Shown piece after piece: positions 1 to 5,190 of a stretch of 5,190 nt of DNA (positions within the stretch are counted from its first letter, which is position 1; each line of letters begins with the position of its first letter). The translations under genes were made by a program, and so were the position numbers. The notes beneath the pieces are model-generated. The model had not been told where the DNA came from and did not search any database. It saw only the letters and a program-made list of their open reading frames with translations. This DNA comes from Acidobacteriota bacterium (GTDB lineage: Bacteria; Acidobacteriota; Vicinamibacteria; Vicinamibacterales; CAVVIG01): assembly GCA_016195295.1 (NCBI GenBank), contig JACPZV010000006.1:1-5190 (forward strand), in the 5' to 3' direction.

Positions 1-296
1 GCCGCCAGCGTCTTCAGTTCCGCCAGCTCGTCGTCGGTCAGTTCCTTCTTGCCGGCCCACTGCTTGGGCCGCTCGAGCGGCGTGACGCTGTTGTTCGTCC
101 ACACGCCTTGAAGGTCGGGATGGCCATCGGGGAGTCGCGGCACAGTCCACGACCTGGAGATGGCGGCCGCCTTGGCAGCTGGTTTCGCGGCGGCGGGCGA
201 CGTCTGCCGTTGAGCGGCGGCGCCGGCGGCCCACGCCAGCGGCATCGCGAGCGTCAGTGCGACGAGTGTCGGGAAACGGAATACCGTTGAACGCAT
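1..296 (-). CDS. Secreted protein of unknown function, N-terminal part (runs off left edge)
   Basis: Open from an ATG at 296-294 to the window edge: 98 codons, 3' end missing. Residues 1-28 look like a Sec signal peptide: basic start (RSTVFR), hydrophobic core (LVALTLAMPLAWAAGAAA), and a likely cut after AAA before Gln29. An Ala/Lys/Pro-rich linker follows (about 30-48). The conserved-looking part begins at about 50: WTVPRLPDGHPDLQGVW, then TNNSVTPLERP, then a charged helix-like stretch (KKELTDDELAEL). I recognise the PDLQGVWTN...TPLERP pattern as the start of secreted proteins abundant in Acidobacteriota genomes; their function is not known to me. The start is supported by GGAGGG at 310-305, 8 nt upstream. 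The gene has its own candidate promoter and is separated by 131 bp from the transporter operon, so it is probably a separate transcription unit. Confidence is high that it is a gene, low on role. Confidence 0.82.
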   Translation of the reverse strand, partial: MRSTVFRFPTLVALTLAMPLAWAAGAAAQRQTSPAAAKPAAKAAAISRSWTVPRLPDGHPDLQGVWTNNSVTPLERPKQWAGKKELTDDELAELKTLA

Positions 297-304
297 CTCC
301 GGAA

Positions 305-310
305 CCCTCC
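305..310 (-). promoter_or_regulatory. Shine-Dalgarno site of the secreted-protein gene
   Basis: The minus strand reads GGAGGG at 310-305, inside a purine run GGAGGGAGGG (314-305). It leaves 8 nt to the ATG at 296, a normal spacing. This fixes the start of the left-edge gene. A second GGAG (300-297) directly abuts the ATG and is too close to act. Confidence 0.6.
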
Positions 311-347
311 CTCCGTGCGGCAAGCATAGCGCGGCCTACGATCAGCT

Positions 348-377
348 ATTCTGTGCCCCCGACTCCGCGGCGGTCAA
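348..377 (-). promoter_or_regulatory. Candidate sigma70-type promoter for the left-edge secreted-protein gene
   Basis: On the minus strand TTGACC (377-372, 5 of 6 matches to TTGACA) is followed after 18 nt by CAGAAT (353-348, 4 of 6 matches to TATAAT). The predicted transcript would start near 341 and give a leader of about 45 nt carrying the GGAGGG site. Position and spacing suit the gene starting at 296. In such GC-rich DNA an AT-leaning hexamer pair is somewhat informative, but this is a consensus match by eye only. Confidence 0.42.
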
Positions 378-389
378 CGGATCATCTGG

Positions 390-410
390 GCCCGCATGCA
401 GGACGCGGGC
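390..410 (-). other. Small GC-rich stem-loop after the transporter operon
   Basis: GCCCGC (390-395) pairs with GCGGGC (405-410) across a 9-nt loop, starting 18 nt past the stop codon of the second permease. No T-run follows on the minus strand, so it does not qualify as an intrinsic terminator. It could protect the transcript 3' end or be chance in GC-rich sequence. Confidence 0.25.
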
Positions 411-427
411 GCGGCCGCGGCACTGCG

Positions 428-1792
428 TCATTCGGTGCGGAGCGCATCGATGGGGTGCAGGCGCGACGCGCGCTGCGCCGGATAAAACCCGAAGAAGACG
501 CCGACCGCACCGGCCGTGCCGAACGCGAGCAGGACGGCGGAGATCGATATCGCCGTCGGCCACTCGAGCAGACGCGTGAGCACGACGGACGCGGCAAACC
601 CCAGGCCGAGGCCGATCGCTCCGCCCGTCACGCTGAGCGCGACGGCCTCGACGAGAAACTGCGCGCGGACGTCGCGCGCCCTGGCGCCGACCGCGCGCCG
701 GATCCCGATCTCGCGCGTCCGCTCGCTCACCGACACCAGCATGATGTTCATGATCCCGATGCCGCCGACGATGAGCGAGATCGCGGCGATGCCGGCGAGC
801 AGCGCCGTCATCGTCGTGCCCGCCTGCTGCAGCGTGCTCGCCATCTCGCCCATGTTCACTTCGTCGAGCTTCGGCATGTTGGCGAGGATGAACGCCGCGA
901 CCGACGTGTAGAGACCCTTCGTCAGCGCTTCGGCCGCCTGCGACTTCACGGTGAAATCATCCGGCGTCAGCCCCGCGCCGTTCGGCATCTGATTGCCGCC
1001 GAGTCCGCTCGCGCGCAGCCGGGCGACGGCGGCTTCGATGTGCGCCTTGTGACGCTCGCGCAGCAGCGCCGTGATGTCGGAGACGAGCCGCGTCGCGTCG
1101 CCGGCCTGCTCCGCCGCGATCGTGATCGTGTGCAGATGCTGAATGCCCAGCAGGTCCTGCAGCGCGGTGTACGGCACGACGGCCATCTCGATCTGGTCGT
1201 CGTCCTGCGAGCTCGAGACGCCGATCACCGTGAACGCGCGATCGCGAATCACGACGTCGCGCCCGACCGGATTCGCGCCGTCGCCGAAGAGCCGGTCGCG
1301 CACCGTCTGGCCGAGCACGACCACCCGCTCACGACCGCTCACCTGCTTCGCGCCGAAAAACCGTCCGCGCTCGAAGGACCAGCCGTAGATCGCCGGCCAC
1401 GCGACGTCGGTCCCCATCACCTGGCCGTAGAAGCGGCGATCGCCGGCGGTCATCCAGCCGCGGAATCTGACGCCGGACGCGTAGTGCTTGATGCCGGTCA
1501 CGCCGCGCCCGATGGCGTCCGCGTCCGCGGGCGTCAACGTCGTCGCCATTCCGAGGCCGGTGGCGATCTTCGATTCTTCACCGCCGCGTGTGAAGTTGCC
1601 GGCGTTGACGTGAACGAGATTCGTGCCGGCCGACTGGACGTTGTCGTGGACCGTGCGGCCCGCGCCGTTGCCGAGCGCGACCATGGTCACGACCGCGCCG
1701 ACACCGATGATGAGGCCGAGCATCGTCAGCGCGGTCCGGAGCTTGTTGCGGCCGAACGCGCGCAGCGCGACGCGGAGGCTGACGAGGATCAT
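428..1792 (-). CDS. MacB/FtsX-type ABC transporter permease (second of two)
   Basis: 454 residues; membrane subunit of a MacB-like mechanotransmission ABC transporter, presumably in the cytoplasmic membrane. Order: short cytoplasmic helix (VSLRVALRAFGRNKLRTALTM), TM1 about 20-43, a large extracytoplasmic MacB-type core domain (about 44-326), TM2 327-355 (SLIVGGIGIMNIMLVSV), the family coupling motif SERTREIGIRRAVGARARDV (355-374), TM3 about 382-405, TM4 about 415-437, and the typical end YPAQRASRLHPIDALR. It has no nucleotide-binding domain, unlike E. coli MacB, so it relies on the ATPase encoded at 4058-3300. The ATG at 1792 overlaps the previous stop as ATGA. No Shine-Dalgarno is visible, so translation probably depends on coupling. 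An in-frame start at 1849 would add 19 residues and overlap the upstream gene by 61 bp; I reject it because the paralogue begins at the equivalent place. Substrate unknown. Confidence 0.93.
   Translation of the reverse strand: MILVSLRVALRAFGRNKLRTALTMLGLIIGVGAVVTMVALGNGAGRTVHDNVQSAGTNLVHVNAGNFTRGGEESKIATGLGMATTLTPADADAIGRGVTGIKHYASGVRFRGWMTAGDRRFYGQVMGTDVAWPAIYGWSFERGRFFGAKQVSGRERVVVLGQTVRDRLFGDGANPVGRDVVIRDRAFTVIGVSSSQDDDQIEMAVVPYTALQDLLGIQHLHTITIAAEQAGDATRLVSDITALLRERHKAHIEAAVARLRASGLGGNQMPNGAGLTPDDFTVKSQAAEALTKGLYTSVAAFILANMPKLDEVNMGEMASTLQQAGTTMTALLAGIAAISLIVGGIGIMNIMLVSVSERTREIGIRRAVGARARDVRAQFLVEAVALSVTGGAIGLGLGFAASVVLTRLLEWPTAISISAVLLAFGTAGAVGVFFGFYPAQRASRLHPIDALRTE
675..778. repeat. 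Diverged copy of 2036-2139 (paralogous permease segments)
   Basis: This stretch encodes the TM2 end and the ERTREIGIRRAVGARARDV loop of the second permease. It aligns without gaps (offset 1361) to 2036-2139 in the first permease. Identical runs include 738-754 = 2099-2115 and 756-771 = 2117-2132. It reflects old gene duplication plus strong protein constraint, not a mobile repeat, but it is the likeliest place for recombination or misassembly between the two genes. Confidence 0.6.
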
Positions 1793-3285
1793 TCGAAGCG
1801 CAACGATTCGATAGGGTGCACGCGCGCGGCCTGGCGCGCCGGATACCACCCGAAAAACACGCCGACCAGCGCGGCGATGCCGAACGACAGCGCCACCGCG
1901 CCCGGCGAGACGGCGGTCGACCAGCGCAGCGTTCGCGAAATCGCGAGCGCCGCCGCGAGCCCGACGACGATCCCGGCGCCGCCACCGGCAAGACCGAGCG
2001 TCATCGCTTCGACGAGGAACTGCCGCAGGACGTCCCGCGCCCGCGCGCCCACCGCGCGGCGGATGCCAATCTCGCGCGTGCGCTCGGTCACCGAGAGCAG
2101 CATGATGTTCATGATGCCGATGCCGCCGACGAGCAGCGAAACGGCGGCGGTCGCGGCCAGCAGCGCCGTCATCGTGCGGCTGGCGCGGTCGAGCGTCTTG
2201 CCCAGTTGTTCGAGCGTCACCTTCTCGAGGCCGGCGACGTTGCCGACGACGGCGCGCGCCACTTCCGGGCGCAGACTGCCTTTCGCCAGCGCCTCTCGCG
2301 CCTGCGTGGTGACCGTGAAGTCGTCTGGGTTCCTGACGCCGATGCCGTGGCGCGCGCGCAGCAGCTCGGTGACCTCCTTCGCCACGCGCGTCACGTCGCC
2401 CGTCGACGCCGACGTGATCGTGATGTCGTTCAGCTTCGACAGGTTCAGCAGCGCGTGCACGGTCGTGTACGGCACGTAGACCGCGTCGAACTGGTCGTCG
2501 CCCTTCGCAGCCGCCACCATCCAGCTCGAGTTGCCGATCACGCCGACGACGCGGAAGGCCTGCTTCCAGATGATCACGTCGCGGCCAACCGGATCCTCAT
2601 TGCCAAACAGTGTCTGCGCGACGACGTTGCCGAGGACGATCGCCTGCGCGCGGTTTCGCTGCTCGCGCGCCGAGAAAAACCGCCCGGACGAAAACGTCCA
2701 GGCCCGGCGAATCGACGGCAGCTCGACGTCCGTGCCGTGGAGCCGCGTGAACCAGCGCTTGGCGCCGAACGCGACGTGCGCGTTCTGATGAAGACCCTCG
2801 GCCACGTACTGCACGCCGCGAATCCGGCGGATGGCCTCGGCGTCCGCCGACGTCAGCGTCGCGGCCGACCCCAGGCCCGCTTCGGTGTCGCCGAGACGCT
2901 GGCTCGCGGTCGGATGATTGTGCTTCTCCATCGGATCGTCTTCCGGATGCCCGATCAGCCGGAACACCGGAGCGTCGTCCGGACGCCAGACGGCCGGCGC
3001 CAGCCGGAACGGCGCGCGATCGGGAGCGAACGCGGCCTGATGGTCGATGACGCCGCCGAAATCGTCCTCGGTCTTGATTTTGTAGTTGCCGGCCGTGACG
3101 ACGATCAGGTTCATGCCCGCGGCGCGGACCTGCTGATCGATCGCGGCTTCGGCACCGGTGCCCAGCGCGATCATCGCGAGGACCGCCGCCACGCCGATCG
3201 TCATGCCGAGCATCGTCAGCGCCGTTTGCAGCCGGTTGCGCCCGAGCGCCCTCAACGCGACCGCCAGACTCACTGGAAGCGTCAC
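1789..3285 (-). CDS. MacB/FtsX-type ABC transporter permease (first of two)
   Basis: 498 residues from the GTG at 3285. Same plan as its neighbour: N-terminal helix (VSLAVALRALGRNRLQTALTM), TM1 about 22-44, extracytoplasmic MacB-like domain to about 370, TM2 372-398 (SLLVGGIGIMNIMLLSV), coupling motif TERTREIGIRRAVGARARDV (400-419), TM3 about 428-450, TM4 about 460-481, end HPIESLRFE. No ATPase domain is present. Compared with the second permease it has over 50 extra residues early in the extracytoplasmic domain (about 71-139), including a His/Asp/Glu-rich patch. Start choice: AGGAGG (3295-3290) lies 4 nt before the GTG at 3285, and that start matches the paralogue's N-terminus. An in-frame GTG at 3303 would add six residues and overlap the ATPase stop as GTGA, so it remains a real alternative. 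The stop overlaps the next gene's ATG. Likely partner of the ATPase and second permease; substrate unknown. Confidence 0.93.
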   Translation of the reverse strand: MTLPVSLAVALRALGRNRLQTALTMLGMTIGVAAVLAMIALGTGAEAAIDQQVRAAGMNLIVVTAGNYKIKTEDDFGGVIDHQAAFAPDRAPFRLAPAVWRPDDAPVFRLIGHPEDDPMEKHNHPTASQRLGDTEAGLGSAATLTSADAEAIRRIRGVQYVAEGLHQNAHVAFGAKRWFTRLHGTDVELPSIRRAWTFSSGRFFSAREQRNRAQAIVLGNVVAQTLFGNEDPVGRDVIIWKQAFRVVGVIGNSSWMVAAAKGDDQFDAVYVPYTTVHALLNLSKLNDITITSASTGDVTRVAKEVTELLRARHGIGVRNPDDFTVTTQAREALAKGSLRPEVARAVVGNVAGLEKVTLEQLGKTLDRASRTMTALLAATAAVSLLVGGIGIMNIMLLSVTERTREIGIRRAVGARARDVLRQFLVEAMTLGLAGGGAGIVVGLAAALAISRTLRWSTAVSPGAVALSFGIAALVGVFFGWYPARQAARVHPIESLRFE

Positions 3286-3289
3286 GCGT

Positions 3290-3295
3290 CCTCCT
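3290..3295 (-). promoter_or_regulatory. Shine-Dalgarno site AGGAGG of the first permease
   Basis: The minus strand reads AGGAGG at 3295-3290, just after the ATPase stop (TGA, 3302-3300) and 4 nt before the GTG at 3285. It is the only strong ribosome-binding site within the operon junctions seen here. It is the main reason for preferring the 3285 start, because it would lie inside the coding region if translation began at 3303. Confidence 0.5.
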
Positions 3296-3299
3296 CGAA

Positions 3300-4058
3300 T
3301 CACCCGGCCGTCGCCTCGACTTCATCCGCCGGGTCGAACGCCGCGCCGTCGACCCCGCGTCGCGCCGTGTTCGGCCGATCGGACACGATGTGTCCGTCTT
3401 TGAAGCGGATGATGCGCGACCCGTACTCCGCCACTTGCGCCTCGTGCGTGATCAACATGATGGTGATGCCGCGCTCGTCCTGCAGCCGCTGGAACAAGTC
3501 CATCACCTCGAGGCTGGTGCGACTGTCGAGGTTGCCGGTCGGCTCATCGGCGAGCAGGATCGAGGGACTGTTCAAGAGCGCGCGCGCGATCGCCACGCGC
3601 TGCTGCTGGCCGCCCGACAACTGATTCGGGTGATGCGTCGCCCGATCGTCCAGCCCGACCACCGCGAGCGCGGCCAGCGCGCGGCGCCGGCGCTCCGACG
3701 CCGGTACTCGATCCGTCGTCGAGTACAACAGCGGCAGCTCGACATTCTCGACGGCCGAGGTCCGCGCCAGCAGATTGAACCCCTGGAAGACGAAGCCGAT
3801 TTGCTTGTTGCGCACCTCCGACAGCTCGTCGTCGGACAAGCGGGACACGTCGCGGCCGTTCAGCAGGTACTGACCGCTGGTCGGACTGTCGAGGCATCCG
3901 ACGATGTGCATCAGCGTCGACTTGCCCGATCCTGACGGCCCGACGACGGACACGAACTCGCCCGGCAGGACCTCCAGCGTGATGCCGCGCAGCGCTTTGA
4001 TCGCCACGTCGCCGACGCTGTAGGTCTTCGTCAGACCCCGAAGGCTGATGAGCGCCAC
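3300..4058 (-). CDS. ABC transporter ATP-binding protein, MacB/LolD (o228) type
   Basis: 252 residues; cytoplasmic ATPase expected to drive the two permeases encoded downstream. All motifs are intact: Walker A GPSGSGKST (40-48), Q-loop Gln92 in VFQGFNLL, signature LSGGQQQR (147-154), Walker B ILLADEP (167-173), D-loop GNLDS (175-179), and switch His205 in LITHE. The pattern ALRGITLEV...GEFVSVVGPSGSGKSTLMHIVGCLD is typical of the LolD/MacB/FtsE-like group. Length is slightly above the usual 220-240 because of an acidic, Ala-rich tail (about 229-252). The start is a GTG sharing one base with the peptidase stop (TAGTG). No convincing Shine-Dalgarno precedes it, so translation is probably by re-initiation after the peptidase gene. 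A lipoprotein-release role (LolD) is less likely because the neighbouring permeases are MacB-like rather than LolC/E-like. Family assignment is firm, substrate unknown. Confidence 0.96.
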   Translation of the reverse strand: MALISLRGLTKTYSVGDVAIKALRGITLEVLPGEFVSVVGPSGSGKSTLMHIVGCLDSPTSGQYLLNGRDVSRLSDDELSEVRNKQIGFVFQGFNLLARTSAVENVELPLLYSTTDRVPASERRRRALAALAVVGLDDRATHHPNQLSGGQQQRVAIARALLNSPSILLADEPTGNLDSRTSLEVMDLFQRLQDERGITIMLITHEAQVAEYGSRIIRFKDGHIVSDRPNTARRGVDGAAFDPADEVEATAG

Positions 4059-5190
4059 TAGTTCGTCGTCCGGGGTTTGGGCGTGCCGTTCTTCCCGGCA
4101 AAGTTGTAGACGATGGTCGCGATCGACTTTTCGGCGCCGGCCATCCCGTACACCTTGCCCGCGCCTTCGATGACGTAGTACTCGTTGGCCGCGTGCGCGT
4201 TGCCGCCGTGGCCGGCCGCGCCGCCGGCAATCGGCATCGACACCGGCGCGACGCGCTGCCCCACCTCACCGTTGCCGAACAGGTAGGACGGCCAGTAGCC
4301 GCCGCTCAGAATCGACTCGTGCGGCGACGGCTGCGAGTACGAGATGTGGAAGCTGTCGTACATCTGCTCGATCGAGCGGGCGATGTCCGTGTCGTACGAC
4401 ATCTTGGACCACGGGACGTCGCCGATCACCTTCATCTCGACGTCCTTGTAGCCGTTGCGGTCGAGCTGCTCGCGAATCCGCTTCACCATCTCGAGCCCGT
4501 CCATTTTCGGCACGTAACGCATGTTGTGCTTGGACGTGATCTTGTTCGGCAGAATCGCGCCCGCGCCGCCCGCGTACATGTTGCCCGCCCAGATGCCGTC
4601 GAGGTTGAACGAGACGCCGGCCCTCGCCATCCTGAGCATCGTGAACGGATCGTCGGAGATGTAGCGCGCGACGCCGAGGTTCTCGGCGGCGACTTTCATG
4701 TCCACGCGTTCCGCGCCACGCTTCAGGATTCCGATCTCCTCGGGGTTGAGCGGCTGCATGCCGTCGGTAAAACCCTTGACGAGCGGCGTGTTGCCATCGC
4801 TGGAGACGAGCGACGCGAGCATCTTGATGTGACGCCACGCCGGGCTGTCCACCGCGCGCTTGTTCGCGCCGTGAATGTCCGACTGCACCGGCCCCCGGCC
4901 CCACGCCTTCCCGCTCGTCGTCAGCTCGATGTACACGCAGCCTTCCGACGCGCCGGAGATCCCGCCGCCGCCGGAAAGCCCCTGGCCGCCGCCGTGGAAC
5001 ATCGCGTCGGCGCCGGCGAAGAGATCGGGATGATCCTTGACGAACTTGCGCAGGCCGATGTCCATCCGCTCCTCATCGCCTTCCGCGATAAAGATGAGGT
5101 TCACCGGCAGCTTGCCCGTCACGGCTTTGATGGACATCAGCGCGTTGAGCTGCGCCATCTCCGGTCCCTTCGAGTTCGTCGCGCCCCGGC
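4058..5190 (-). CDS. M20-family metallopeptidase/amidohydrolase, C-terminal part (runs off right edge)
   Basis: The reading frame is open to the window edge; the true start and the first metal-ligand motif (HxD) lie outside. Visible are ten codons (RGATNSKGPE) and then 366 residues, numbered here from Met at 5158. That Met is internal: RGATNSKGP matches the RGATDxKGP motif of carnosinase-like M20 enzymes. Next come the catalytic-region EGDEE (Glu29/Glu30), the lid/dimerisation domain (about 70-190) with SDIHG (His96) in place of DLHSG and SPAWR, and the C-terminal catalytic part with GHGGNAHAANEY, where His322 fits the last metal ligand. M20 enzymes hydrolyse peptide or amide bonds using two metal ions. 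Odd points: the bridging Asp is Asn (codon 5176-5174), and the SD ligand after ADA is replaced by GG (about residues 56-57). No export signal can be judged. The stop TAG shares a base with the ATPase GTG. Family is confident; activity and substrate are not. Confidence 0.88.
   Translation of the reverse strand, partial: RGATNSKGPEMAQLNALMSIKAVTGKLPVNLIFIAEGDEERMDIGLRKFVKDHPDLFAGADAMFHGGGQGLSGGGGISGASEGCVYIELTTSGKAWGRGPVQSDIHGANKRAVDSPAWRHIKMLASLVSSDGNTPLVKGFTDGMQPLNPEEIGILKRGAERVDMKVAAENLGVARYISDDPFTMLRMARAGVSFNLDGIWAGNMYAGGAGAILPNKITSKHNMRYVPKMDGLEMVKRIREQLDRNGYKDVEMKVIGDVPWSKMSYDTDIARSIEQMYDSFHISYSQPSPHESILSGGYWPSYLFGNGEVGQRVAPVSMPIAGGAAGHGGNAHAANEYYVIEGAGKVYGMAGAEKSIATIVYNFAGKNGTPKPRTTN

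Noticed and set aside
390..410. Intrinsic terminator for the transporter operon
   Set aside because: The stem is only 6 bp with a 9-nt loop and no T-run follows it, so I list it only as a stem-loop of low confidence.
675..2139. Mobile or recently duplicated DNA repeat spanning the two permeases
   Set aside because: Similarity is concentrated in the conserved TM2/coupling-motif region, many codons differ, and no inverted ends, target duplications or transposase are present. It is old paralogy.
257..2479. Very long plus-strand open frame (740 codons) opposite the two permease genes
   Set aside because: Its product is dominated by Arg, Ala, Asp and His with no recognisable domain, while the opposite strand encodes two full MacB-like permeases. 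Long antisense frames are expected in high-G+C coding DNA.
1816..3624. Second long plus-strand open frame (602 codons) opposite the first permease and the ATPase
   Set aside because: Same low-complexity Arg/Asp/His-rich composition. It crosses the junction of two real genes and has no domain.
4058..5158. M20 gene as a complete gene starting at the ATG at 5158
   Set aside because: The frame stays open upstream and encodes RGATNSKGPE, a conserved internal M20 motif, so the Met is internal and the gene is cut by the window edge.

Overview
High-G+C bacterial DNA, with every supported gene on the minus strand. The best lineage guess is an uncultured Acidobacteriota, possibly Vicinamibacteria. This rests on tandem MacB/FtsX-type permeases, which are very common there, and on a secreted protein with the PDLQGVWTNNSVTPLERP motif that I associate with that phylum. 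The assignment is recalled, not computed.

Layout, read right to left in the direction of transcription. (1) 5190-4058: the 3' part of an M20-family metallopeptidase/amidohydrolase gene, entering from beyond the right edge. (2) 4058-3300: the ATP-binding subunit of a MacB/LolD-type ABC transporter. (3) 3285 (or 3303)-1789: a MacB/FtsX-type permease. (4) 1792-428: a second, paralogous permease. The peptidase stop and ATPase start share one base (TAGTG), and the two permeases overlap in ATGA. All four genes therefore look like one translationally coupled operon. (5) A 131-bp gap (297-427) holds a plausible sigma70-like promoter and a small GC-rich stem-loop. (6) 296-1: the first 98 codons of a secreted protein of unknown function, leaving at the left edge.

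The ATPase and the two different permeases could form one complex with a heterodimeric membrane part. No HlyD/MacA-type adaptor lies in the window. The peptidase is fused by overlap to the transporter, which suggests a shared peptide-like or amide-containing substrate, but nothing here identifies it. The most unusual points are three. The M20 protein has Asn where the metal-bridging Asp is expected and Gly at another ligand position. The first permease carries a long extracytoplasmic insertion with a His/Asp/Glu-rich core. Both permeases share extra residues just before the second membrane segment. No RNA gene, mobile element, CRISPR array or integration site was seen.
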